Shown here: positions 9,108 to 17,096 of the stretch, piece after piece
Layout: each line of letters starts with the position of its first letter
Numbering within the stretch: the stretch's first letter is position 1
Source: Terriglobia bacterium
Lineage (GTDB): Bacteria; Acidobacteriota; Terriglobia; Terriglobales; Acidobacteriaceae
Assembly (NCBI GenBank): GCA_032252755.1
Contig: JAVUPY010000015.1
Location: forward strand, 1 to 57,796
Length of the DNA stretch: 57,796 nt
Reading direction: 5' to 3'
Notes under the pieces: model-generated
Told to the model about the DNA's origin: nothing
The model's database searches: none
The model's input: only the letters and a program-made list of their open reading frames with translations
Translations under genes and position numbers: made by a program

Positions 9108-9704
9108 CTACTTGTGTGCTGCAGTCTGCCTGTTCAGCGGAAAACGCTTATCCAGTTCCAGATTCAGTTCCAGCAGGTTCACTCTCGGCTCGCCCAAGAC
9201 CCCGAACTGGCGTCCTTCTGTGTATTTTGCGACCAGGGATTTCAATTGACCGACAGTTATTCCACGCTGTTGCGCAACGCGGGCCAATTGATACTCGGCC
9301 GCTGCGGGGGTGATGTTGGGATCAATACCGGAAGCAGAGGTGGTTACGAGATCAATTGGAACCGGTTGGCCCGGATTTTGCGCCTGGAACTCGGTGACGT
9401 CCTGACGCACACGATTAATGAGTTTCCGATTTGTGGGCCCAAGGTTCGATCCCCCAGAGTTCGCGGCATTGTAACCATTGCCCGCAGCTGAGGGTCGCGA
9501 ATCGAAGTAGCCGGGCCCAGAGAATCCCTGGCCGATAATCCTGAAACCAACAAGCCGTCCGCCTCTCTTGATAAGTTGTCCATTCGCCTGATCTGGAAAT
9601 ACAACCTGCGCAATACCGGTTACAACAAGCGGATAAATGACTCCGAGCAGGATGGTAGTGGCGATAGTCATGAGTACGGCCGTGATCAGGTTCTTTTTCA
9701 GCAT
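9108..9704 (-). CDS. kdpC: Potassium-transporting ATPase subunit KdpC
   Basis: A 198-residue subunit of the Kdp potassium pump that stabilises the KdpFABC complex at the membrane. One N-terminal transmembrane helix (LITAVLMTIATTILLGVIYPLVVTG) is followed by the conserved periplasmic domain (GFSGPGYFDSRPSA, GGSNLGPTN, DLVTTSASGIDPNI, ARVAQQRG, GVLGEPRVNLLELN). I start at the ATG at 9702-9704 behind GAGGA; an upstream start at 9719 would add five residues inside the kdpB end. It is the last gene of the kdp operon, overlapping nothing but running up to the tRNA. Confidence 0.95.
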   Translation of the reverse strand: MLKKNLITAVLMTIATTILLGVIYPLVVTGIAQVVFPDQANGQLIKRGGRLVGFRIIGQGFSGPGYFDSRPSAAGNGYNAANSGGSNLGPTNRKLINRVRQDVTEFQAQNPGQPVPIDLVTTSASGIDPNITPAAAEYQLARVAQQRGITVGQLKSLVAKYTEGRQFGVLGEPRVNLLELNLELDKRFPLNRQTAAHK

Positions 9705-9711
9705 AATTTCC

Positions 9712-11808
9712 TCACACAAGACCCACGCGAGTGATGATCATGTCGATCAGCTTGATTCCAATGAACGGGACGATGATGCCGCCGGCTCCATAGATCAGCA
9801 GGTTCCTGCGCAACAGGGCCGCAGCGGAAAGAGCCCGGTATCTGACTCCCCGCAATGCGAGCGGGATCAGAAAGATGATCACCAGCGCATTGAAGATCAC
9901 GGCGGAGAGAATCGCGGATTGCGGCGTCTGCAAGCGCATTATGTTCAGAGTGTTCAGTACCGGAAAAGTTCCCGCGAACATCGCCGGGATAATCGCGAAG
10001 TACTTCGCAACATCATTCGCGATTGAGAAGGTAGTCAGTGAACCGCGCGTCATCAGCAGTTGCTTTCCGATTTCAACTATTTCGATAAGCTTGGTCGGGT
10101 TCGAATCGAGATCGACCATATTCCCGGCTTCCTTGGCGGCCTGGGTGCCGGTATTCATCGCGACGCCGACGTCGGCTTGCGCCAGGGCAGGGGCATCGTT
10201 GGTACCGTCACCGGTCATGGCAACGAGCTTGCCGTCGGCCTGTTCTTTTTTGATCAGCTCCATTTTGTCCTTGGGGGTTGCCTGGGCAAGGAAATCATCC
10301 ACGCCAGCTTCACGCGCGATTGCCGCGGCGGTCAGCGGATTGTCCCCGGTGATCATGACCGTTCGAATCCCGATCGCACGAAGCTGATCGAACCGGTCCC
10401 GCATTCCACCTTTGACAATGTCTTTCAACTCGATTACCCCAAGGGCGCCACGCTTTCTTTCAGCAACGACCAACGGGGTACCACCCGCGCGAGAAATTTC
10501 CTCGACCGTTGCCCGTAGGTCCTCGGGCGTTGCGCCGCCGTTTTGGGAGACGTAAGCTGCAATGGCGTCGGTCGCACCTTTCCGAATCTCGAACCCGTTC
10601 AGATCAACGCCGGACATGCGGCTTTGTGCGCTGAACGGGACGAAGTGGGCTTCGTGTGCCCCCAATTCCCGGCCGCGCAGACCGTACTTGTCCTTTGCGA
10701 GAACCACGATCGAGCGACCCTCGGGAGTTTCGTCGGCCAAGGACGAAAGCTGCGCGGCATCCGCCAGTTCCTGTTCGGTGACGCCCGGCGCCGGAATGAA
10801 CCGTGACGCCTGCCGGTTACCGAGAGTGATGGTCCCAGTTTTGTCCAACAACAACGTATTCACGTCGCCAGCAGCTTCCACGGCGCGTCCGGACGTGGCC
10901 AGCACGTTATGCTGAATCAATCGATCCATTCCGGCGATTCCAATTGCGGAAAGCAACCCTCCAATTGTGGTCGGAATCAGGCAGACGAGCAGCGAAACCA
11001 ACACGAATACCGTCTGTGGTGACCCTGAATAGATTGCGAATGGCTGAAGTGTTACCACGGCCAGCAGAAAGATGATTGTTAAACCGGCCAGCAGAATGTT
11101 GAGTGCGATTTCGTTCGGTGTTTTCTGTCGTTCGGCGCCTTCCACCAGCGCGATCATGCGGTCCAAAAAGGTCTCACCAGGGTTAGAGGTGATCTTCACC
11201 TTGATTCGATCCGACAGCACACGAGTTCCGCCGGTCACGGCTGAACGATCCCCGCCGGCCTCGCGAATTACCGGCGCAGATTCTCCCGTAATTGCGGATT
11301 CATCGACTGACGCCACGCCCTCGATGATTTCGCCGTCAGAAGGAATGAACTCTCCTGCCGAGACGTAGCAAAGATCGTTTGCTTTCAGCTTCGAACTCGG
11401 GACACGCTCTACCTGACCGTTCGCAAGAATTCGGTTCGCTATTGTTTCCGAGCGGGCTCGTCGGAGCGTATCTGCCTGCGCTTTGCCGCGTCCTTCCGCC
11501 ATAGCTTCCGCGAAATTTGCAAACAATACCGTAAACCACAGCCAAAGCGTTATCTGCAAATCGAAGATGAATGCAGGTCCACCCCTGAACAGAAGTGTGG
11601 TGGTGATCACACTTCCAATTTCAACGACGAACATGACCGGGTTGCCCATCATCTTTCGCGGATTCAGCTTTACGAACGCGTCGAGAATCGCGCGCCGGAC
11701 GATCTTCCATTCCCAGATTGCCTTCTTCTGTGAGGGCTTCATGGGCGAGTGGCCAACCCGAAATGTTGCGACGTTCGCCAGAATTGGTGGTTGCGTTGTG
11801 GGTGCCAT
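9712..11808 (-). CDS. kdpB: Potassium-transporting P-type ATPase subunit KdpB
   Basis: A 698-residue P-type ATPase that drives high-affinity potassium uptake. The phosphorylation motif DKTGT is present, with the actuator loop ITGESAPV, the nucleotide-binding motif region (KGATDAI), and the hinge motif [17 protein letters not shown]. Seven membrane segments are expected and the hydrophobic blocks fit. The N-terminus is about 20 residues longer than the E. coli protein, but AGAGGA in front of this ATG supports the start. It lies between kdpA (9-bp gap) and kdpC. The enzyme acts in the inner membrane with KdpA, KdpC and KdpF. Confidence 0.97.
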   Translation of the reverse strand: MAPTTQPPILANVATFRVGHSPMKPSQKKAIWEWKIVRRAILDAFVKLNPRKMMGNPVMFVVEIGSVITTTLLFRGGPAFIFDLQITLWLWFTVLFANFAEAMAEGRGKAQADTLRRARSETIANRILANGQVERVPSSKLKANDLCYVSAGEFIPSDGEIIEGVASVDESAITGESAPVIREAGGDRSAVTGGTRVLSDRIKVKITSNPGETFLDRMIALVEGAERQKTPNEIALNILLAGLTIIFLLAVVTLQPFAIYSGSPQTVFVLVSLLVCLIPTTIGGLLSAIGIAGMDRLIQHNVLATSGRAVEAAGDVNTLLLDKTGTITLGNRQASRFIPAPGVTEQELADAAQLSSLADETPEGRSIVVLAKDKYGLRGRELGAHEAHFVPFSAQSRMSGVDLNGFEIRKGATDAIAAYVSQNGGATPEDLRATVEEISRAGGTPLVVAERKRGALGVIELKDIVKGGMRDRFDQLRAIGIRTVMITGDNPLTAAAIAREAGVDDFLAQATPKDKMELIKKEQADGKLVAMTGDGTNDAPALAQADVGVAMNTGTQAAKEAGNMVDLDSNPTKLIEIVEIGKQLLMTRGSLTTFSIANDVAKYFAIIPAMFAGTFPVLNTLNIMRLQTPQSAILSAVIFNALVIIFLIPLALRGVRYRALSAAALLRRNLLIYGAGGIIVPFIGIKLIDMIITRVGLV

Positions 11809-11817
11809 ATGAATCCT

Positions 11818-13614
11818 CTAGAAGGTCTTCCCAGCCGCCATGAGCAGGTGCTCCAAGATGGGTCCAAGGCTAAGGGCCGGGAAGAATGTAAGTGCGCCGA
11901 TGATCACAATCGTGCCTATCAGCAGTACTGTGAATAACGGTGTGGTCACCGGGAATGTTCCTGAAGATGGCGGAACGTACCTCTTTTCCGCGAGATTGCC
12001 GGCGATTGCCAGCATCGGAATGATCATCAGGAAGCGGCCGACCAGCATCGTGATCCCGCCCGCGACGTTGTACCAGAGCGTGTTCGTTGTTAGCCCGGCA
12101 AATGCGGAGCCGTTATTGCCGGCCTGCGACGTAAACGCATACAAGATTTCCGTCAGCCCGTGCGGCCCCGGATTCAATATGCTCGATGTGCCGAAGCCCT
12201 TCACCACCGAGATCGCCGAGAAGACGAGAATCACGACTGGAAACACCAGCGTGACCAGCATTGCCATTTTTACGTCATAGGACTCGATTTTCTTTCCGAG
12301 ATACTCCGGCGTTCGTCCTACCATGAGTCCGGCGATGAAGACGGCGAGCACGATATAAATCAGCATTCCATACATGCCGGCGCCCACTCCGCCGAAGATC
12401 ACCTCGCTCAGCATGATGTTGACCAGAGGTACCATGCCGCCAATCGGGGTGAACGAGTCATGCCAGCTATTGATGGCCCCGCAGCTCGCGTCCGTAGTAA
12501 CAGTGGCCCAGAGCGCACTGTTGGCGATGCCAAAGCGGACCTCTTTGCCTTCCATATTTCCGCCGGCCTGCAGGGCGCTCACGTGTTGATCGGTTTCGGT
12601 TAGAAGGGGATTGCCCTGCGCTTCCGCCCAGTAAGCTACCGACACTCCCACCAGGAAGAGAATCGCCATGGCGGACCAAACTGCCCAACCGTGCTTTTGC
12701 GATCCCGTCATTCTTCCCAGCGTGTACGTCAATCCGCTGCCAATCGCGAATATTGAAACCAGTTCAAACAGGTTCGTGAATGGCGTGGGATTTTCAAACG
12801 GGTGCGCACTGTTCGCATTGAAGAAACCGCCGCCGTTGGTGCCAAGTTCCTTGATGATCTCCTGCGAAGCTACAGGACCTTGAGCAATGGTCTGATCCTT
12901 TACGGTTTTCATGACAGGGTTACCGTCCGGGCCGACCATTGGCTTACCATCGGCATCCGTCTTCTGTGCCTGCATCGGTTGAACAAGTTTCACAGTGTCA
13001 TACGGCCTGAGGTTCTGCACGACTCCCTGTGAAACAAGAACGAGCGCACCAACCACGCAAAGCGGCAACAGAATCCAGAGGCAGCAGCGTACGAGATCGA
13101 CCCAGAAATTACCGATGGTCTTCATCTGACGGCGCGCGATGCCACGAATGAACGCGATCGCGAGGATGATGCCTACCGCAGCCGACATGAAGTTGTGGTA
13201 CGCGAGACCGGCCATCTGAGTGAAGTAGCTCATGGTGGCTTCCCCGCTATAGTTCTGCCAGTTCGTGTTCGTCGTGAACGATGCCGCCGTGTTAAACGCG
13301 AGCGCGGAAGTCACAGCCCCAAAATGCTGTGGATTGAAGGGCAGATAGAACTGCAGGCGCTCTATTGCGTAAAGCACGAGCATTGACACGACGCTGAACA
13401 ACAACATCGCGGCCGCATACTCCGTCCAGCGCATCTCGCGATCTTCATCGACACGCGTCACGCGATAGAACAGCTTCTCTATTGGACGCAGCGCGGGATC
13501 CATGAACGTTCGCTCGCGGTTGAACACGCGAGTCATGAATGCGCCGAGCGGCTTGGTTACGGCGAGCACCAGGGAGAGAAACAGCAAAATTTGAAACCAT
13601 CCGTTGGCCGTCAT
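11818..13614 (-). CDS. kdpA: Potassium-binding channel subunit KdpA
   Basis: A 598-residue inner-membrane subunit that forms the potassium pathway of the Kdp pump. The four selectivity-filter loops of the MPM superfamily are recognisable: NTAASFTTNTNWQNYSGE, GTNGGGFFNANSAHPFENPT, TDASCGAINSWHDSF and TSQAGNNGSAFAGL. About ten transmembrane helices are visible and the length fits the family. The last base of its ATG abuts the stop of kdpF, so the two are translationally linked. It is followed by kdpB after 9 bp. Confidence 0.97.
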   Translation of the reverse strand: MTANGWFQILLFLSLVLAVTKPLGAFMTRVFNRERTFMDPALRPIEKLFYRVTRVDEDREMRWTEYAAAMLLFSVVSMLVLYAIERLQFYLPFNPQHFGAVTSALAFNTAASFTTNTNWQNYSGEATMSYFTQMAGLAYHNFMSAAVGIILAIAFIRGIARRQMKTIGNFWVDLVRCCLWILLPLCVVGALVLVSQGVVQNLRPYDTVKLVQPMQAQKTDADGKPMVGPDGNPVMKTVKDQTIAQGPVASQEIIKELGTNGGGFFNANSAHPFENPTPFTNLFELVSIFAIGSGLTYTLGRMTGSQKHGWAVWSAMAILFLVGVSVAYWAEAQGNPLLTETDQHVSALQAGGNMEGKEVRFGIANSALWATVTTDASCGAINSWHDSFTPIGGMVPLVNIMLSEVIFGGVGAGMYGMLIYIVLAVFIAGLMVGRTPEYLGKKIESYDVKMAMLVTLVFPVVILVFSAISVVKGFGTSSILNPGPHGLTEILYAFTSQAGNNGSAFAGLTTNTLWYNVAGGITMLVGRFLMIIPMLAIAGNLAEKRYVPPSSGTFPVTTPLFTVLLIGTIVIIGALTFFPALSLGPILEHLLMAAGKTF

Positions 13615-13704
13615 TCAGAATTTCTCCGGGCGCAAGAGCGCGTACACGAGGTAAGCGCCCGTCAAAGCACAAAGTGCGAGCATGATCATGGTTTCGAGGC
13701 TCAT
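13615..13704 (-). CDS. kdpF: KdpF small subunit
   Basis: A 29-residue single-helix peptide (begins MSLETMIMLALCALTGAYL, ends LRPEKF). The sequence and size are those of KdpF, the lipid-like stabilising subunit of the KdpFABC complex. A GAGGAGA ribosome-binding site precedes the ATG at 13702-13704. Its TGA (13615-13617) lies directly before the kdpA ATG. It is easily missed because of its length. Confidence 0.92.
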   Translation of the reverse strand: MSLETMIMLALCALTGAYLVYALLRPEKF

Positions 13705-13714
13705 ATCTGTCTCC

Positions 13715-13801
13715 TCACTTCATGCGATCGCAGAAGTGGACATACCCAATCGACAGGACGAAGAATGCGACCGTCAGTACTATCCAAAGTAGATCTTGCA
13801 C
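13715..13801 (-). CDS. 28-residue membrane peptide upstream of kdpF
   Basis: A GTG-started 28-codon frame preceded by GGAGAG at a 6-nt spacing. The peptide begins MQDLLWIVLTVAFFVLSIGY and ends VHFCDRMK: one hydrophobic helix with a charged cytoplasmic or periplasmic tail. Its stop is 10 bp before the kdpF ATG. From memory, similar tiny ORFs (pattern: acidic start, one helix, C-[DE]-R near the end) are common just before kdpF/kdpA in several phyla and are often left unannotated. It may be an extra regulatory or stabilising peptide of the pump; the function is unproven. Confidence 0.7.
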   Translation of the reverse strand: MQDLLWIVLTVAFFVLSIGYVHFCDRMK

Positions 13802-13903
13802 GTTTACTCTCCAGGGTCCACAGACAGCACGGTTCTTGCTTGCGTCCTCGGCACCGGGTCAGCCGCTGAATCGGCCGATAAAACAAAATCCTTGGCCATT
13901 TCG

Positions 13904-14620
13904 CTAATTGATATTCCACCCAAGTTCAGTCAGGAACTGGTGATTTCCGTTGGTCAGGCCTGTGTTGCCCAGTTGGTAGGCGGCATACCAGGTTAGCTTG
14001 GGCGTAAGCTTCAGAATGAGGCCGGGCGTCAGGTAACCCGCTCCGTGCTTCCCGGTGAACCAATCTGCCGCAATAATGAACTTCTTGCCGATACTCTGCT
14101 CCACCGCGAATTGGCCACCTCCGCGCTGCGCTACATCGAAGACGTTTGCACTTGCGTAATAACCGCCAAACGTCGCGCGTGTCTTGGTCTTGAACGTCTT
14201 CACGAACTCGGCATAAGTCCAGGTTCCCACATCGAACGTTTTGTTCTGCATGGGGATGAACAGGTTATCCCCAACCAGGAACGCAATACCGTTCTTCTCA
14301 CTGTCGTAAAGCTTCCACTTAAGCGCGGGCGTGATCGTGGTATGGCTCGGACCGGGGTCGACGAGTCCGTTGATGTTGACCCCAGCCTCGAAGCGCTTCC
14401 CGAATCCAACAACGACGCGTGGAGTGTAGGTTGTGAATGCATCATCAGGGCGATACGAAAAGTCGAACTCGGTGTATACCTTTCCTTTGTCGAGAATATC
14501 GCCGCTCGGAACATTGAAAACTGTTTCCTGCGCGAAGGAATGTGCGACTAGAGCCACGAAGAAGATGGCACCAAATGCATATTTCGCTGGAGACCTGGTG
14601 AGCTGCCGAGATACTTTCAT
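13904..14620 (-). CDS. Outer-membrane porin-like protein of the kdp operon
   Basis: A 238-residue exported protein. The signal peptide ends HSFA before QETVFNVP. The mature part has alternating hydrophobic/polar strands ending in aromatic residues (VYTEFDFSY, RFEAGVNING, ALKWKLYD, ATFGGYYAS, KFIIAADWFTG, LTWYAAYQLG) and a C-terminal strand FLTELGWNIN, all typical of a small outer-membrane beta-barrel. No family name is recognised. It lies in the kdp operon, 102 bp before the first tiny kdp gene on the same strand, so it could let potassium or small solutes through the outer membrane under the same control. The ribosome-binding site (GAAAG) is weak. Confidence 0.75.
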   Translation of the reverse strand: MKVSRQLTRSPAKYAFGAIFFVALVAHSFAQETVFNVPSGDILDKGKVYTEFDFSYRPDDAFTTYTPRVVVGFGKRFEAGVNINGLVDPGPSHTTITPALKWKLYDSEKNGIAFLVGDNLFIPMQNKTFDVGTWTYAEFVKTFKTKTRATFGGYYASANVFDVAQRGGGQFAVEQSIGKKFIIAADWFTGKHGAGYLTPGLILKLTPKLTWYAAYQLGNTGLTNGNHQFLTELGWNIN

Positions 14621-14661
14621 CGTTTCTTTCGTGCCAAAACGTTCGATAAAACAATTGCCGC

Positions 14662-14940
14662 TCAGGCAGGCTTACGGGGGCGAGCGTGTGTGCTCCGATC
14701 ATGTGCTCGAGATGTGGGCATCGTAAGGACATTGTTTGCGGAATAGCTCACATCCGAGTCGACTCTGGGTGATTCTGGCTCGACCTTCCACAGAGTGTCT
14801 GAAGGTGCGGATCGTTCTGTGTCAACTTTAAGGACCTCACACACCTTGATCCGGCTGCCGTCAGTGCATATCCCCACGAAGAAGACAGCCATGAACGCAA
14901 CGGCCATCATCGAGATTCCGACGATCGTCGCTGCTACCAT
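14662..14940 (-). CDS. Small one-helix membrane protein, first gene of the kdp transcript
   Basis: A 92-residue frame with a strong AAGGAGAAGAGG ribosome-binding site before the ATG. It has an N-terminal membrane helix (MVAATIVGISMMAVAFMAVF) followed by a hydrophilic, low-complexity tail with no recognisable domain. An overlapping plus-strand frame over the same bases has no such ribosome-binding site. It precedes the porin-like gene by 41 bp on the same strand and directly follows the candidate KdpE site. The tail may be partly non-conserved, so the true C-terminus is uncertain. Confidence 0.5.
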   Translation of the reverse strand: MVAATIVGISMMAVAFMAVFFVGICTDGSRIKVCEVLKVDTERSAPSDTLWKVEPESPRVDSDVSYSANNVLTMPTSRAHDRSTHARPRKPA

Positions 14941-15000
14941 CCTCTTCTCCTTGGCTTATGTCTGCTTCGCTCGCTTGCTCCTAGTCGATTAGAGATGACT

Positions 15001-15039
15001 CGCTCTAAAGAGCGAATAAAGGGTTCATAAAATCTTCAT
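15001..15039 (-). promoter_or_regulatory. Candidate KdpE-binding region upstream of kdp genes
   Basis: In the 259-bp gap before the kdp structural genes, TTCAT occurs at 15024-15028 and again at 15035-15039, an 11-bp direct repeat in an AT-rich tract. That spacing is typical of OmpR-family sites, to which KdpE belongs. Next to it is a palindrome CGCTCT-AA-AGAGCG (15001-15014). The rest of the gap holds no gene that I can see. Confidence 0.35.
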
Positions 15040-15199
15040 TAAGATGTGCGCTGCCTGGTCAAGGAACCTCTGCGGGAAAGTTCGTCAAATCAAAACAGAC
15101 AAATGGCGAGGCTTACTGCAAAAACCAGCGCGTGCACCGAACCAGTGATTCTTTTCACTTTGCCGGATTAGCGTTCGTGAAGATGCGCGATGCGGGGAA

Positions 15200-15916
15200 T
15201 CAAGCCAGTTCTTCGCCCGGTTCGAAGCGATAGCCAACCCATGGTTCCGTCACGATGTACTTCGCCGATTCGTTTTCGAGATCAAGTTTTTTACGGAGGT
15301 GATTGATGAACACGCGCAGATATTCCGGCTGTTCCGTGCTGTTAGCGCCCCACACTGCATTGAGCAAAGCGCGATGGGTAATCACCTTGTTGGGATGGTT
15401 TGCCAGGTAGGTGAGGAGTTCGAATTCCTTGGGCGTCAGCCGCACTTCGCGATCGCGCACCAGCACCTGCCGCGTGGAAAAATCGATATGGAAATGTCCT
15501 ACGTCAATCGTGGTTTGCTCCGTACTCGGCTGAGGCATTCCCGCCCGGCGCAACCCCGCGCGAACCCGCGCCATCAGTTCGTTCATGTTGAAGGGTTTCG
15601 TCACGTAATCGTCGGCCCCCGCATCCAGGGCTTCGACTTTGACTTTTTCCTCGCCGCGAACCGACAACACGATGATCGGGATCTGCGATTTTGCCCGGAT
15701 GCGCCGGCACAGTTCCAATCCCCCCATGTTCGGCATCGAAAGATCCGTCACGACCAGGTCGGGAGACCAGGCCCGCATTACTTCGAGTGCCTCGTCGCCA
15801 TCCCCGGCCGTTCTCACCGTATACCCATGGCCGGACAGCGTGGTTCTCAGCACGCGTGTAATCTGGGTCTCATCATCAACCACGAGGATGTTGCGACGGC
15901 CAGAACTCTCAACCAT
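15200..15916 (-). CDS. kdpE: Response regulator KdpE
   Basis: A 238-residue OmpR-family response regulator. The receiver domain (about 8-122) has the acidic pair DD near 14-15, phospho-acceptor Asp58 (VVTDLSMPNMGG) and the conserved lysine in YVTKPF. The C-terminal winged helix (about 140-232) has the KdpE-like segments RLTPKEFELLTYLANHPNKVITHRALL, WG, RVFINHLRKKLD and EPWVGYRF. It starts 2 bp after the stop of the KdpD N-terminal gene, so they are co-transcribed. It should switch on the kdp genes 260 bp downstream in response to the split KdpD sensor. Confidence 0.93.
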   Translation of the reverse strand: MVESSGRRNILVVDDETQITRVLRTTLSGHGYTVRTAGDGDEALEVMRAWSPDLVVTDLSMPNMGGLELCRRIRAKSQIPIIVLSVRGEEKVKVEALDAGADDYVTKPFNMNELMARVRAGLRRAGMPQPSTEQTTIDVGHFHIDFSTRQVLVRDREVRLTPKEFELLTYLANHPNKVITHRALLNAVWGANSTEQPEYLRVFINHLRKKLDLENESAKYIVTEPWVGYRFEPGEELA

Positions 15917-15918
15917 AT

Positions 15919-17040
15919 CTAGCGAGGCTCCTGCGTTACTATGTGAACGTCAACGGCGGGCGCGTCTCGGAGAAACCTGTGGATTGCCGACCAGTACAGG
16001 TACCTTTTCCATCCTTTCACTGCTGAACGGCCAAACACAACTTGCGTAATGTGCTTTTCCTTCACAATCTTTGCAACCTCTTCCGCGACGTTCCCACCCT
16101 TTGTCTTTATGATCTGCGCACCAAGATTCTCGGCGAACCGGATGTTTTCACTGAGCGTACGACGATTATCGGGAGTGTCATCGACGCCGATATCGATGTA
16201 GATCACGTAGAACTCAGCACCAATCCGTTGCGCCATCCGTGCTGCCCGGCCCATCAAGTACTGAGCCGCCGGATTCGAACTGATACATACTGCGAACCTC
16301 TCCGTTATCGGCGCTCGTTGCTCTACATGTTCTTTTTCAAGGTAGGACTCAAGGCTGCGATCCACAACCTGGCTCACTTGTTGTAAAGCAATTTCACGGA
16401 GCGCGATCAAGTTGCCGGGGCGGAAGAAGTTCGCCAGCGCCCGTTCCGCTCGATCCACCGGATAGATATCCCCACGCTTCATCCGGTTCTGCAGTGCCTG
16501 CGGCGTCAAGTCGGTGAGAACTACCTCATCGACACGCTGCATCACCCAATCCGGCACAGTCTCGCGCACGACAACTCCCGTGATGCGGCCCACGAGAGGA
16601 GTAACACTCTCAACGTGCTGGACATTCATCGTGGATATCACATCGATGTTGGAATCAAGTAACTCGAGAACGTCTTCGTATCGCTTCCGGTGCTTACTGC
16701 CATCAATGTTGGTATGCGCCAGTTCATCGACGAGCGCGACTTGAGGCTTGCGCGCCAGAATTACGTCCACATCCATTTCGTCGAATGTGGCTCCCTTGTA
16801 CTCCAGTTGCTTCCGGGGGACGATCTCAAGGCGCTTGACCAAGTCTGCAATGCCAGCCCGACCGTGGGTTTCAACGACACCAACGACGACGTCCTCGCCA
16901 CGGCTGTGGCGGCGGATGCCCTCGCTGAGCATATTGTAGGTTTTGCCCACACCAGGAGCGTAGCCAAGAAAAAGTTTAAAGAGCCCACGTTTCTTGGAGG
17001 GCGTGGTTTCTTCCAGCCACTGTTCCGGTGTCTTTTGCAT
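15919..17040 (-). CDS. KdpD N-terminal sensor module (stand-alone)
   Basis: A 373-residue protein with the KdpD N-terminal domain (Walker A GYAPGVGKT at about 26-34, then VVVGVVETHGRAG, VALVDELAHTN, ISTMNVQHVES) and a universal-stress-protein-like domain (about 230-370). It lacks the membrane, GAF-like and kinase parts of classic KdpD, which are encoded on the other strand by the divergent kinase gene starting at 17096. In full-length KdpD this part binds nucleotide and signals potassium limitation. I start at the ATG at 17038-17040 (MQKTPEQW), the usual KdpD beginning; a longer frame to 17157 would overlap the divergent gene. Stand-alone KdpD N-modules are known in cyanobacteria and Deinococcus. 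Confidence 0.88.
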   Translation of the reverse strand: MQKTPEQWLEETTPSKKRGLFKLFLGYAPGVGKTYNMLSEGIRRHSRGEDVVVGVVETHGRAGIADLVKRLEIVPRKQLEYKGATFDEMDVDVILARKPQVALVDELAHTNIDGSKHRKRYEDVLELLDSNIDVISTMNVQHVESVTPLVGRITGVVVRETVPDWVMQRVDEVVLTDLTPQALQNRMKRGDIYPVDRAERALANFFRPGNLIALREIALQQVSQVVDRSLESYLEKEHVEQRAPITERFAVCISSNPAAQYLMGRAARMAQRIGAEFYVIYIDIGVDDTPDNRRTLSENIRFAENLGAQIIKTKGGNVAEEVAKIVKEKHITQVVFGRSAVKGWKRYLYWSAIHRFLRDAPAVDVHIVTQEPR

Positions 17041-17082
17041 TCGGCATATTGTCGCCAAAGGATCGCAGCTTGTCGAATCGGG

Positions 17083-17096
17083 TACAATCTGCGCAA
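17083..17096 (+). promoter_or_regulatory. Candidate -10 box for a leaderless kinase transcript
   Basis: TACAAT (17083-17088) lies 7 nt before the ATG of the histidine kinase. If used as a -10 hexamer, transcription would begin at or within a base of the start codon. No ribosome-binding site precedes that ATG, which fits a leaderless mRNA. No clear -35 is visible, so this is tentative. Confidence 0.3.

Noticed and set aside
14795-14992. Plus-strand frame of 65 residues opposite the small membrane protein
   Set aside because: It has no ribosome-binding site, whereas the minus-strand frame has AAGGAG before its ATG.
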